Below are positions 8,524-17,237 of a stretch of 64,000 nt of DNA, piece by piece (position 1 is the first letter of the stretch; the number at the start of each line of letters is the position of its first letter). Origin of the DNA: Candidatus Aalborgicola bjergmarkensis (GTDB taxonomy: Bacteria; Pseudomonadota; Gammaproteobacteria; Burkholderiales; Burkholderiaceae_C); NCBI GenBank assembly GCA_016708725.1, contig JADJFE010000014.1, positions 80,800-144,799 of the forward strand. Direction: 5' to 3'. Position numbers and translations under genes: made by a program. The notes beneath the pieces are model-generated. The model made no database searches. It saw only the letters and a program-made list of their open reading frames with translations, and was not told the DNA's origin.

Positions 8524-9282
8524 ATGGCCACTGGTTATCGACTTTCCGCTTCCACCGGCATACACAAAGGCGACCGGGATTACCAACAGGATCAGCTTGC
8601 GTTGCTGAAGCACACCCGTGTGAATGGCTGTATGCTGGCAGTTTTAGCGGATGGCATGGGGGGCCGCAGCGGTGGCAGAAAAGCATCTGACCAGGTGATG
8701 ATGACAGCCCGGCAATTGTTTGAGCGTTATGACCCGGAAACCGACGATGCCGTTGCTATCTTGAACCAGATTGTGCAAGAGGCGCACATCGTTATCAAGC
8801 TGACAGCCATATCCTCCGAAGAAGAACCACATAGTACGCTGGTAGCATTCCTCATCAATCCCTTGGGCGATTGCTATTGGGTACATACCGGCGACTCCCG
8901 CATCTACCACTTCCACGGCAACCGCTTCATCAAACGCACAGTGGACCACTCTTATGTGCAGACGCTGGTAGATCGTGGTGAAATTACCGAAGAACAGGCA
9001 CAAGTACACCCGCAATCCAACATATTGATGGGGTGTCTAGGCACCGACAATGACCCACCCATAGGTACCCATTTCATCACCCAACTGCGTCCTGGGGACA
9101 CACTGATGGCCTGTAGTGATGGCGTCTGGCATTATTTCAACAACAATGAACTCGGGTCGGTACTGTCAACCCTGTCTGCACGCGAGGCAACCGAATTCCT
9201 GATCGAAAAAGCCCGCTCGCGTGCCCGTGGCGGGGGGGACAATCTGTCGTTGATCATCGTAAAACTTGAGCCACTCGACTGA
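8524..9282 (+). CDS. PP2C-family serine/threonine protein phosphatase
   Basis: A 252-residue metal-dependent PP2C phosphatase. Visible motifs in order are RDYQQDQ (motif 1, binds metal through the second Asp), VLADGMGG (motif 2), STLVAFL, HTGDSRIY, CSDGVWHYF and GGGDNLSLIIV (C-terminal metal Asp), so the catalytic site appears complete. An upstream TTG at 8455 would add 23 unconserved residues; the ATG at 8524 fits the family better. The next gene starts at or just past its stop, so the two are probably co-transcribed. A Ser/Thr kinase occurs at 41.3-43.8 kb, but nothing in the sequence shows they act together. Confidence 0.9.
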   Translation: MATGYRLSASTGIHKGDRDYQQDQLALLKHTRVNGCMLAVLADGMGGRSGGRKASDQVMMTARQLFERYDPETDDAVAILNQIVQEAHIVIKLTAISSEEEPHSTLVAFLINPLGDCYWVHTGDSRIYHFHGNRFIKRTVDHSYVQTLVDRGEITEEQAQVHPQSNILMGCLGTDNDPPIGTHFITQLRPGDTLMACSDGVWHYFNNNELGSVLSTLSAREATEFLIEKARSRARGGGDNLSLIIVKLEPLD

Positions 9283-9286
9283 CAGT

Positions 9287-12200
9287 GTGATCCATGTGAT
9301 CCAGATTCGTTCCCGGTGGTTGCGCCGTTTGGGGATAGCGTTAGCGGCGCTACTCTTGTTCTGGGGACTGGCCTGGTTGGCCGCTCCCCTCCTGCTCAAA
9401 AATCAGGCAGAAAAATGGGGCAGCCAGGCTCTGGGACGCACACTGACCCTGGGGGAAGTCGATTTCAAACCATGGTCACTTGAGTTGCGTATCTCCAACC
9501 TGGCGATTGCAGGGGCGGCAGGCGACACCCATTCGAAACCCCAGCTGCACGTGGACCGCATGTACGTGGATGCCGACTGGTCGTCGCTGGTACAGCGTGC
9601 AGTCGTTCTGAACACCATTGAGATCACCTCGCCCGCACTGCGACTGGATTACAAGGGAGATGGTCGTTATGACATTGACGACATCCTGCAACGGCTGAAA
9701 GCAGCGCCAGAAAATAAAGAACCCGACCCCAAGCCACTGCTATTCACGCTCGCCAACATGGTGTTGACAGGTGGATCAATCGACCTGACGGACCGATCCA
9801 CAACCACGCTACGCACCCACCAATTGCGTGATTTGCAACTGGCATTGCCCTTATTGAGCAATTTCGATGCCCTGCGCGACACTGCGGTCACGCCCCGGCT
9901 GGCATTTGTACTCAATGGCCACGCCGTTGATACCACGGCCCAGGCAACCCCCTTCGGGTCCGTGCGCAAAGGCGAGGCAACACTCAAAGCCACCAGGTTT
10001 GACCTTGCACCCTATCTGCCGTACCTGCCATCGCACCTGCCGATACGCATCCACAGCGCTGTGCTGGACACCGAATTGCGTGTGCGTTTTGAACAACCGC
10101 ACCTGGGCCTGTCAGGAAAAATAAAACTATCCGACTTGCGGCTGACCGACACCGCAGGCGCCGATCTGGCCCAGCTTGCGTCCGTGGTGGCGGATTTGTC
10201 GGACGTGCGACCACTGGAGCGGGTGGTGAACTTGGCGTCACTGGAGCTTAACGCCTTGACGGTACACGCGCGGCGCAACCCAAAAGGCGTGCTGAATCTG
10301 GCATTCGGCAGCGCGCAAGGCAAAGAGAGCAAACAGTCCGCTACAAAATCAGATGCGCCTCCCGCACATTCCACAGGGCCTACAGCCCAAAATGGCACTT
10401 GGAAACTGGCGCTGAAACACTTTGCCCTGCACCAGGGAAACTTGAACTGGGCCGACGACAGCGTACAACCAGCGGCACGCCAATCGCTGACCAGGCTGGA
10501 GTTGCAAGCCAGCAACCTGCATTGGCCCCCAAGCGCCAGTACCACCAGTGCCACCAGCGCCAGCCTTGAAGGCTCGGGCGTGCTGGCCTCGCGCACCAGG
10601 GATGCGCGCGTGCAGCTACGTGCCACAGGCACACCACAGGCAGGCCAGGCCCACGTCAGCCTGTCAGAAATTGGCCTGGAACTGGCAACGCCCTATGTCG
10701 CCCAGTACCTGCAGCCAGGCATAGCCGGTCTGCTGGATGCCGAGCTTGACGCAAACTGGATAGACAACACGCTCGCGTTCGAACTCCAGCGGTTGGCATT
10801 GCGTGATTTTGCGCTGACCGGGCCGAAAATCCAGATGGTTGAGCGAACATCCGCCACTGCAACACGCGACACCCGCACGGACGGCACGGGTGCGCAAGTC
10901 GCGCGGCTGCGTTCCAACGACTGGCCCCAATGGAAGTTGCTCGAAATAAGCAACGCCAAGATCAGCCCTGCACAGCGTGCCGTGCATGTGGGCAAAATAA
11001 CGCTGCTTACCCCCCAGGTGGGCGTGGCGCGCGGGCAGGACGGGCGCTGGATGTTTCAGCATTGGTTAAAAGCTGCGGCGCAAGCGCGTCCTGCTGAAGC
11101 TGAAGTAAAAGCAGAATCCGCCACACCCCTGCCACCCTGGACCGCCAGCCTGGACGAACTGGTGGTACAGGAAGGAACCATTGCCTTTGCGGACCGCAGC
11201 ATGGGAAAACCTGTGCGACTGGAATTGTCCGCTTTGGCCTTGCAGGCGCAAAACGTATCATTGGATGGCAAGCAGCCTGCACCCTTGCAGCTCACCACCA
11301 GGGTGCGTTCCGGTCGTACCGAGCCAGGTACGCTGCGCTACCAGGGCAGCGTGATGTGGGCGCCGATGGCAGTACAGGGCACACTCGACCTGCGCGATCT
11401 GCCTCTGCACGCCGTGACGCCCTACGTGGCGGAACAACTCAACATTGACTTACTGCGCGCCGATGCCAGTTTCAAGGGCGACATGCGCTTCGCCCTGACC
11501 CCCGGTGGCCCCGAAGTGCAGGTCAAGGGCGATGCCGCATTGGAAGACTTTCGCGCCAACAGCCTGTTGGCGGATACGGACGGTACACACATGAACGAGG
11601 AGTTGCTGAGCTGGAAATCCCTCAACATGCCCGGCATCGCATTCACCATGGCACCAGGCACCACCACCCGGTTTGCTGCACGCGAGGCCGCACTGAGCGA
11701 CTTTTACGCCCGCGTCATCGTCGGCAAAACAGGCCGCATCAACCTGCAAGACCTGATCAAATCGCCACCGCCATCATCGCCGGCACAAACATCTGCAGTT
11801 GCCACGGACAGCGCACAAAGGTCCACCGCAGCCCGGATAACCATGGGCCCCATCAGTCTGGTCAACGGCAAGGTACTGTTTTCTGACCGCTTTATCCAGC
11901 CCAATTATTCAGCCGACCTGAGCGCACTCACCGGCAGATTAAGCCAGTTTTCCTCCGCAGCGCCCGATGGAGAGCCACTCCTGGCGGATCTGGAGCTGCA
12001 TGGGCGCGCCGAGGGTTCGGCGTCGCTGGCAATAACCGGCAAAATCAACCCGCTGGCGCGCCCCCTGGTACTCGACATCAAGGGCCGTGTGCGCGACCTG
12101 GAACTCCCGCCGCTGTCACCCTACGCCGTGAAATACGCGGGTTACGGGATCGAGCGTGGCAAGCTCGGTATGGACGTAAGCTACACCATCACGCCCGATG

Positions 12201-13033
12201 GACAACTCACCGCCAACAACAACGTCATGCTCAACCAACTGGTTTTTGGCGACGAAGTAGAAGGAGCGGCCAACACCCTGCCTGTCAAACTGGCGGCAGC
12301 CTTGCTGGCGGACAGCAAAGGCGTCATTGACATCCATCTACCCATCAGCGGCTCCATCAACGACCCCGAGTTCAGTCTGGGTGCCGTTGCATGGAAGGCC
12401 ATCAGCAATCTGCTTGTCAAGGCCGTGAGTGCACCATTCAATCTGCTGGCCAGCGCCCTGGGTGGGATTGGCGCAGCGGAAGAAGCGGGAGTGGTGCACT
12501 TTGCGCCCGGCAGCAACACACTGTCCCAACAGGCCATGCAGACACTGGACAAAGTGGCCAAGGCGCTGGCAGACCGGCCAGCGCTGACCTTGACCATAGC
12601 CGGCACAGCCAGTCTGGAACAGGAACGCGACGCGCTCAAGCGTGAACGACTGAATGCCCTGCTACTGGCCGAAAAACGCCGCCGTGCCGTAGTCTCTGGC
12701 CAGGACGCTGCGGCAGTAACATCTTTTGACGAAACCGAGACAAGCGTTTTACTCAAGGAAGTGTACAAACGAGCCGACATCACCAAACCCCGCAACGTGC
12801 TGGGCCTGATCAAGGAAATTGCGGAATCCGACATGGAAACCCTCTTGCTGACCAACATCCACCTCAATGCCGAAGCCTTGTACGAGCTGGCACAAGAGCG
12901 CAGTGCGGTGGTCAAGGACTATCTGTTAACGCAACAGTTGTCGGAAGATCGCCTGTTTCTGGGCGCAGCCCAGGTGGTGCAACCCAAGGGCGACTGGACA
13001 CCAAGCGCCAGCCTGGGCCTGGCGCACCGGTAA
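9287..13033 (+). CDS. Large AsmA-like DUF748 envelope protein
   Basis: A protein of about 1,248 residues with one N-terminal transmembrane helix (RLGIALAALLLFWGLAWLAA) and a long periplasmic beta-rich region, the layout of DUF748 proteins in the AsmA superfamily (relatives of YhdP, TamB and AsmA, which bridge the two membranes and help move phospholipid). The C-terminal 170 residues include a stretch like OmpA/MotB peptidoglycan-binding domains (HFAPGSNTLSQQAMQTLDKV) before a helical tail. Candidate starts are TTG 9266 (overlapping the phosphatase stop by 17 bases), GTG 9287 and GTG 9296; I give the middle one. Its function in this organism is inferred only from family. Confidence 0.82.
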   Translation: MIHVIQIRSRWLRRLGIALAALLLFWGLAWLAAPLLLKNQAEKWGSQALGRTLTLGEVDFKPWSLELRISNLAIAGAAGDTHSKPQLHVDRMYVDADWSSLVQRAVVLNTIEITSPALRLDYKGDGRYDIDDILQRLKAAPENKEPDPKPLLFTLANMVLTGGSIDLTDRSTTTLRTHQLRDLQLALPLLSNFDALRDTAVTPRLAFVLNGHAVDTTAQATPFGSVRKGEATLKATRFDLAPYLPYLPSHLPIRIHSAVLDTELRVRFEQPHLGLSGKIKLSDLRLTDTAGADLAQLASVVADLSDVRPLERVVNLASLELNALTVHARRNPKGVLNLAFGSAQGKESKQSATKSDAPPAHSTGPTAQNGTWKLALKHFALHQGNLNWADDSVQPAARQSLTRLELQASNLHWPPSASTTSATSASLEGSGVLASRTRDARVQLRATGTPQAGQAHVSLSEIGLELATPYVAQYLQPGIAGLLDAELDANWIDNTLAFELQRLALRDFALTGPKIQMVERTSATATRDTRTDGTGAQVARLRSNDWPQWKLLEISNAKISPAQRAVHVGKITLLTPQVGVARGQDGRWMFQHWLKAAAQARPAEAEVKAESATPLPPWTASLDELVVQEGTIAFADRSMGKPVRLELSALALQAQNVSLDGKQPAPLQLTTRVRSGRTEPGTLRYQGSVMWAPMAVQGTLDLRDLPLHAVTPYVAEQLNIDLLRADASFKGDMRFALTPGGPEVQVKGDAALEDFRANSLLADTDGTHMNEELLSWKSLNMPGIAFTMAPGTTTRFAAREAALSDFYARVIVGKTGRINLQDLIKSPPPSSPAQTSAVATDSAQRSTAARITMGPISLVNGKVLFSDRFIQPNYSADLSALTGRLSQFSSAAPDGEPLLADLELHGRAEGSASLAITGKINPLARPLVLDIKGRVRDLELPPLSPYAVKYAGYGIERGKLGMDVSYTITPDGQLTANNNVMLNQLVFGDEVEGAANTLPVKLAAALLADSKGVIDIHLPISGSINDPEFSLGAVAWKAISNLLVKAVSAPFNLLASALGGIGAAEEAGVVHFAPGSNTLSQQAMQTLDKVAKALADRPALTLTIAGTASLEQERDALKRERLNALLLAEKRRRAVVSGQDAAAVTSFDETETSVLLKEVYKRADITKPRNVLGLIKEIAESDMETLLLTNIHLNAEALYELAQERSAVVKDYLLTQQLSEDRLFLGAAQVVQPKGDWTPSASLGLAHR

Positions 13034-13051
13034 GCCAGAACTCAGGCAAAA

Positions 13052-13345
13052 TCAGGTGTGCTGCATTTCTTTTCGTATGGTTTCCCGTACTACATCTGCA
13101 AGCGTCAAGCCCTGAACGAACTGGCGTAGCGCCTCATTCATCAAGGTTTGGTAGCTGGTCCCACTCATCTCGGCCCTGGCCTTGAATGCGGCAAGCGTGG
13201 TGTTATCGACACGCATGGTGATCCTGGACTTGTTGCCGTGTTCTGCTTGCAGTTTTGCCAATGCAGGCACCGAAGAAACCGGCTTGGCATCGCCAAAATC
13301 CATGTCGGCATAACGTTCGTAGTTCGGGTCAGAATTGCTGCTCAT
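13052..13345 (-). CDS. brnA: BrnA-family antitoxin
   Basis: A 97-residue antitoxin. The C-terminal half (SRITMRVDNTTLAAFKARAE ... YQTLMNEALRQFV) is the ribbon-helix-helix DNA-binding domain of BrnA proteins, which bind the BrnT toxin and repress the operon. The ATG at 13345 has GGAGG five to six bases upstream and overlaps the brnT stop by 17 bases, the usual toxin-first order of this family. The longer open frame reaching 13489 is out-of-frame overlap with brnT and is not used. The pair sits in the gap behind the DUF748 gene together with other toxin-antitoxin debris. Confidence 0.88.
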   Translation of the reverse strand: MSSNSDPNYERYADMDFGDAKPVSSVPALAKLQAEHGNKSRITMRVDNTTLAAFKARAEMSGTSYQTLMNEALRQFVQGLTLADVVRETIRKEMQHT

Positions 13346-13604
13346 AGCGCCTCCGTTGCGGTTGGTTGGCTTTCCATGCGGAGATAAGGCGAATGCGTTC
13401 ACCACGCAAAGTCCAGACAACGACAAGAATCCGGCCATGACCACCCATTCCCAAGGTGACAAAACGTTGTTCTCCGGTCGAGTCGGCATCTTCCCGTGTC
13501 AACGCATACGGATCGAGTAGCACGGCTTTTGCCTCTGTAAAGGTAACACCTTCGTGGTTCAGTGGATTCAAAGCCTCCTTGCCAGGGTCGTATTCAATCT
13601 CCAT
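13329..13604 (-). CDS. brnT: BrnT-family ribonuclease toxin
   Basis: A 91-residue RelE-fold toxin. It reads EIEYDPGKEALNPLNHEGVTFTEA, then YALTREDADSTGEQRFVTLG, a hydrophobic strand ILVVVWTLRGERIRLISAW and the ending RRRYEQQF; these blocks (the DPxK start, the acidic middle, the RLISAR/W-like strand and ERRxYE end) define BrnT. In the usual family strand the position after ISA is Arg; here it is Trp (ISAW), an observed difference whose effect on RNase activity I cannot judge. Start ATG 13604 follows AAAGGA closely. Upstream DNA has an imperfect palindrome (tgta...taca around 13614-13630) that could be the BrnA operator. Confidence 0.86.
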   Translation of the reverse strand: MEIEYDPGKEALNPLNHEGVTFTEAKAVLLDPYALTREDADSTGEQRFVTLGMGGHGRILVVVWTLRGERIRLISAWKANQPQRRRYEQQF

Positions 13605-13650
13605 TCCTTTATTGTATGCACAAATGTACACACCAGTACCTCTGGGGTGT

Positions 13651-13712
13651 TACGTGCCAAAAACGGCTGAAGCCCCCGTAGATCGTGCGAGGTTAGATGC
13701 TATTTTTATAGC
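13651..13712 (+). repeat. ~50-bp palindromic repeat family, copy 1
   Basis: Shares the ordered blocks ggctgaagccccc, gtagatcgtgcg and gctatttttatagc with the other copies listed. It also forms, with 14161-14220, a direct repeat pair spaced exactly 508 bases apart around the hicB gene; these two share the extra leader cgtgccaaaaacgg. Confidence 0.8.
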
Positions 13713-13724
13713 ATTTTCCTGATT

Positions 13725-14135
13725 TCAGACGTGTTGCGCTGCCATGGCTGCTCGCGCCGCCTGCGCCAGAAAACCGCTACGGGTGGCACCGTGGGCGCGG
13801 GCGTAAGCGTCAATGTCATGCACCAAACCGGCGGGCATGGAGATATTGATGCGCATGGGCTTTTGGTTAGACCGCACCTCAAGGCGCGACACGTCAATGT
13901 CAATCAGCATCCACACGCCGCCGGTGAATTCATCTTTGGCGGCGAGCTTCTCCAGTGCAGTCGGCTCGGGCAGGTCCATATCCTCGCCCATACACCACAC
14001 CTCCACGGCCTCTTGCACCATGCGGGGCAGGTCTTTCCAGTCATCCGCCGCGCTAAAGCATCCGGGGAAGTCCGGCACCTGCACGCCGTGCGCGTGGGTA
14101 GCATCTCCAAGGTGAACGTAAACGGGGTACAGCAT
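13725..14135 (-). CDS. hicB: HicB-family antitoxin, apparently without HicA
   Basis: A 136-residue HicB-type antitoxin. The N-terminal part (LYPVYVHLGDATHAHGVQVPDFPGC ... AVEVWCMGEDMDLPEP) is the degraded RNase H-like fold that caps HicA, and the C-terminus (MRINISMPAGLVHDIDAYARAHGATRSGFLAQAARAA region) is a ribbon-helix-helix DNA-binding domain. I found no hicA reading frame on either side: the flanks are 93-94 bases each and consist of the two direct repeats. So it is an orphan, or its toxin lies elsewhere. The repeat-flanked arrangement suggests the gene arrived or was trimmed by recombination between repeats. Confidence 0.85.
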   Translation of the reverse strand: MLYPVYVHLGDATHAHGVQVPDFPGCFSAADDWKDLPRMVQEAVEVWCMGEDMDLPEPTALEKLAAKDEFTGGVWMLIDIDVSRLEVRSNQKPMRINISMPAGLVHDIDAYARAHGATRSGFLAQAARAAMAAQHV

Positions 14136-14160
14136 CCGAATCTACTCCTTCCAGTTCCAA

Positions 14161-14220
14161 CGTGCCAAAAACGGCTGAATGCCCCGTAGATCGTGCGGGT
14201 ACAGCTGTTATTTTTATAGC
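14161..14220 (+). repeat. ~50-bp palindromic repeat family, copy 2
   Basis: Near-identical to 13653-13712 over about 60 bases (acggctgaatgcccc, gtagatcgtgcggg, tatttttatagc). It lies between the hicB start and the rmuC stop, close enough to rmuC to act as its terminator on the minus strand, though no U-run makes that certain. Confidence 0.8.
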
Positions 14221-14229
14221 ACTTTCCTA

Positions 14230-15540
14230 CTAGACCTCGGGCAAATGCTCCAGTTCCAGCACGGCCTTGGCCACCAGTGCCTCGGGTAACTGGGCTTGCA
14301 CCGATACACCCAGCCTTTCAAACTCCTTGGCCTGGCTGATGAGGTTGCCCCGGCCGCTGTAGAGCTGGGACATGGCTTTTTCGTAGGCATCTTTGGCGCT
14401 ATCAAGCTGGCTGCCTACCTTTTCCATGCTGGTGAGAAAGCTTGCCAATTTTTTATAGACCTTGCCAGCGCGCTCTGCGAGTTCTGCCGTATGCGCGTTT
14501 TGCTCCTCGAAGCGCCACAACTGGCGCACGATGTTCAGACTGGTCAGCAAGGTGGTTGGCGTTGCAATCAGCACGTTTTTCTCGATGGCGGATTGAAACA
14601 GGCTATCGTCCGCGCGCAGGGCTTCGACAAAGGCGGACTCAATCGGCACGAACATGAATACCATCTCGGGAGAGTTCAAACCTGGCAGGCTGAAATAGTG
14701 GCGGTCCGAAAGCTCCTGGATGCGCGCTGCCATCGCGCCCACGTGTTCGCGCAGTGCCAGTTGGCGTGCTGTGTCATCCTCCGCGTTGACGTAGCGGGTG
14801 TAGGCGTTGAGCGATACCTTGGCATCAATGACCAGGTGTTTGGACTGGGGCAAATACACTACCACGTCCGGCCGCTTGCGCCCCTCGTCGGTCGTGAAAC
14901 TGACCTCGCGCCGAAAGTCCTGGCCCTCGCGCAAACCCGAACGATCCAGCACGTTACCCAACACCAGTTCACCCCAATTGCCCTGTTTTTTGGCCTGCCC
15001 CTTCAAGGCCGTGGCCAGACTGTGCGCTTCCTCGGTCATCTTGCGGTTCAGTTCTTTGAGCTGACCCAGTTCCGTGCGCAATGCCGCTTGCTGCTCGGTA
15101 TCCTTGCTGTGAATTTCCTCCACCTTGACCCGAAACTCGTGCATGCGCTCCTTGAGCGGGTTGAGCAGCTGGCCGATGTTGGTCTGGTTTTGTTCGGTGA
15201 ACCGTCTGGCTTTTTCTTCCAGAATATCGTTAGCCAGGCTTTTGAACTGGTTGCCAAGCGCCTCTTTGGCCTCCAGCAGCAGCGCCAGTTTTTCTGCTGA
15301 CTGCTGGCGCTCGGCGTTCAGGCTGATCGTCAGTTCAGCCACGCTGCCGGTGAGTTTTCCGGCTTCCGCCTGGGCTTTTTCACGCAAGGCCCGCTCTTTT
15401 TGCAATTCTGCGTGTAATGCGGCCAGGGCGGCGCGTTCGGACTTGAGCCAGGCAAACAAAACACCCACCAGGGTGCAACTGACACCAATGACAATGGCAA
15501 TGACCAGGAAAAAGATGCCATTATTCATGGGAGGCTGCAT
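14230..15540 (-). CDS. rmuC: DNA recombination protein RmuC
   Basis: A protein of about 436 residues with an N-terminal transmembrane helix (GIFFLVIAIVIGVSCTLVGVLFAWL), a coiled coil of some 150 residues rich in Glu/Gln/Leu/Ala, and the RmuC domain (KKQGNWGELVLGNVLDRSGLREGQDF, DVVVYLPQSKHLVIDAKVSL, MVFMFVPIESAF, LLTSLNIVRQLWRFEEQN). RmuC limits recombination at inverted repeats in E. coli and carries a PD-(D/E)XK-like nuclease fold. ATG codons at 15540 and 15528 both fit; the open frame beyond 15540 lacks family similarity. Divergent from cimA. Confidence 0.92.
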   Translation of the reverse strand: MQPPMNNGIFFLVIAIVIGVSCTLVGVLFAWLKSERAALAALHAELQKERALREKAQAEAGKLTGSVAELTISLNAERQQSAEKLALLLEAKEALGNQFKSLANDILEEKARRFTEQNQTNIGQLLNPLKERMHEFRVKVEEIHSKDTEQQAALRTELGQLKELNRKMTEEAHSLATALKGQAKKQGNWGELVLGNVLDRSGLREGQDFRREVSFTTDEGRKRPDVVVYLPQSKHLVIDAKVSLNAYTRYVNAEDDTARQLALREHVGAMAARIQELSDRHYFSLPGLNSPEMVFMFVPIESAFVEALRADDSLFQSAIEKNVLIATPTTLLTSLNIVRQLWRFEEQNAHTAELAERAGKVYKKLASFLTSMEKVGSQLDSAKDAYEKAMSQLYSGRGNLISQAKEFERLGVSVQAQLPEALVAKAVLELEHLPEV

Positions 15541-15557
15541 GGTTGAAAAGCGGCATT

Positions 15558-15588
15558 GTAGGAGTACGGCAAGTCGGGATGTATGATA
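15558..15588 (+). promoter_or_regulatory. Candidate promoter of the cimA-leuCDB operon
   Basis: A TGTATGAT stretch (15580-15587) reads as an extended -10 box, with TTGTAG at 15558-15563 as a weak -35 box about 18 bases upstream. It is the only promoter-like signal I see in the 97 bases between rmuC and cimA. No leader peptide or attenuator hairpin is obvious. Confidence 0.35.
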
Positions 15589-15637
15589 CGGACCCCTTTT
15601 GCAACCCCGCAACCCTGCACCCCTTCTACTGGCCGAC

Positions 15638-17215
15638 ATGGGCAAGATATTCATATACGACTCCACTTTGCGCGATGGCGCCCAGGCTCAGGGAATTTCC
15701 TATTCCGTCGAGGACAAGATCAAGATCGTTGAACGGCTCGACGCGCTGGGCATCGACTACATCGAGGCGGGTAATCCAGGCTCCAACCCCAAGGACCTGG
15801 AATTTTTCAACCGCGTTGGCGCGTTCACGCTCAAACACGCCAGAATCATCGCCTTTGGCAGCACGCGCAAGGTGGGCATTGACCCTGCCCAGGATGGCAA
15901 CCTGCGCTCACTGCTGGACGCCAGAACGCGCGATGTCGCAATATTTGGGAAAAGCTGGGATTACCAGGTGACGGACATCCTGCGCACCAGCCTGGAAGAA
16001 AACTTGGCCATGATTGCCGATACAGTTGGCTACCTGACACAGCAGGGGCGTGCCGTGGTGTTCGATGCCGAGCATTTTTTTGATGGTTATAAGGCCAACC
16101 CCGACTATGCGCTGCAAACCCTGCGAGCTGCAGCGGATGCCGGGGCCAGTTGCCTGTGCCTGTGCGACACCAACGGCGGCACCTTCCCGCGCGAAATATT
16201 CGAAATCACCCAGGTGGTAGCCCGCCGTTTCAGCGTTGCCATCGGCATTCATTGCCACAACGACGGCGAGATGGCGGTGGCCAATTCGGTCATGGCGGTG
16301 CAAGCCGGGGCCACCCAGGTACAAGGAACCATCAACGGCATCGGCGAGCGCTGCGGCAATGCGAATTTGTGCGCTATCTTGCCCAATCTGCAACTCAAAC
16401 TCGGCCTGGAGTGCATTCCGGCAGACAAACTGGTGCATCTGACCTCGCTGGCGCGCTTCGTCAGCGAAGTCTCCAACATCACGCACAATGAACGCGCGGC
16501 TTATGTCGGCAATGACGCCTTTGCCCACAAGGGCGGAATGCACATTGATGCAGTCAATAAGAATCCGCTGTCCTACGAACACATCAACCCCGAAACCGTA
16601 GGTAATAGCCGACGTTTTTTGATGTCCGAGGTCGCCGGACGCAGCACCCTGCTGGCGCGTATCAACGCCATTGACCCCAGTTTGCGCAAGGACTCGCCAG
16701 AATCCCAACGCATCATTGACCGCCTCAAGGAGCTGGAGCACGAGGGCTACCAGTTTGAAAACGCCGAAAGTTCGTTTGAACTGGTGGTACGCAAGCTGCT
16801 GGGCCGGTATACGCCGTTTTTTGATCTGAAAGAATACAAGGTCATGGTCAACGAGCCGTCGGTCAGCGGCATGAATTCGGCGGTCATGATCAAGATCAGC
16901 GTGGGGGGCCAAGAAGAAATCACGGCAGCCGAAGGCGATGGCCCGGTCAATGCGCTCGACAACGCCATTCGCAAGGCGCTGGAGCGGTTTTATCCCGAGA
17001 TCAAGAACATCAAGTTGACCGACTACAAGGTGCGTGTCCTCGATTCAGACAAGGCCTCTGCGGCACGGGTGCGCGTCCTGATTGAAACAACGGACTACCA
17101 TGAGGTCTGGACCACCATTGGTGTCTCCACCGACGTGATTGACGCATCCTGGCGCGCCCTGGTTGATTCCATCGAATACAAGCTGATGCGCCAACTGGAA
17201 CAAAACCAGGCTTAA
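15638..17215 (+). CDS. cimA: (R)-citramalate synthase
   Basis: CimA condenses pyruvate and acetyl-CoA to citramalate, opening the threonine-independent route to 2-oxobutyrate and isoleucine. The 525-residue protein has the HMGL-like barrel with IYDSTLRDGAQAQGISYS at the N-terminus, FDAEHFFDGYKANPDYA, CDTNGGTFP and GIHCHNDGEMAVANS (metal-binding HxH), and a C-terminal LeuA-type regulatory domain. The DGYKANP stretch and the DGAQAQG variant distinguish CimA from 2-isopropylmalate synthase. Start ATG 15638 is chosen over an upstream in-frame codon at 15599. leuC, leuD and leuB follow with short spacers, giving the complete citramalate-to-2-oxobutyrate route. Confidence 0.92.
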   Translation: MGKIFIYDSTLRDGAQAQGISYSVEDKIKIVERLDALGIDYIEAGNPGSNPKDLEFFNRVGAFTLKHARIIAFGSTRKVGIDPAQDGNLRSLLDARTRDVAIFGKSWDYQVTDILRTSLEENLAMIADTVGYLTQQGRAVVFDAEHFFDGYKANPDYALQTLRAAADAGASCLCLCDTNGGTFPREIFEITQVVARRFSVAIGIHCHNDGEMAVANSVMAVQAGATQVQGTINGIGERCGNANLCAILPNLQLKLGLECIPADKLVHLTSLARFVSEVSNITHNERAAYVGNDAFAHKGGMHIDAVNKNPLSYEHINPETVGNSRRFLMSEVAGRSTLLARINAIDPSLRKDSPESQRIIDRLKELEHEGYQFENAESSFELVVRKLLGRYTPFFDLKEYKVMVNEPSVSGMNSAVMIKISVGGQEEITAAEGDGPVNALDNAIRKALERFYPEIKNIKLTDYKVRVLDSDKASAARVRVLIETTDYHEVWTTIGVSTDVIDASWRALVDSIEYKLMRQLEQNQA

Positions 17216-17237
17216 CAGCCTTTTTACCTTCAAAGGA

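Noticed and set aside
13346..13489. N-terminal extension of BrnA
   Set aside because: Lies in brnT coding sequence on the same strand in another frame; the ATG at 13345 has a good GGAGG and matches the family start.
14296..15300. 334-codon plus-strand frame opposite rmuC
   Set aside because: Antisense to the RmuC domain and coiled coil; no independent support.
15908..16912. 334-codon minus-strand frame opposite cimA
   Set aside because: Antisense to conserved citramalate synthase sequence; no motif of its own.
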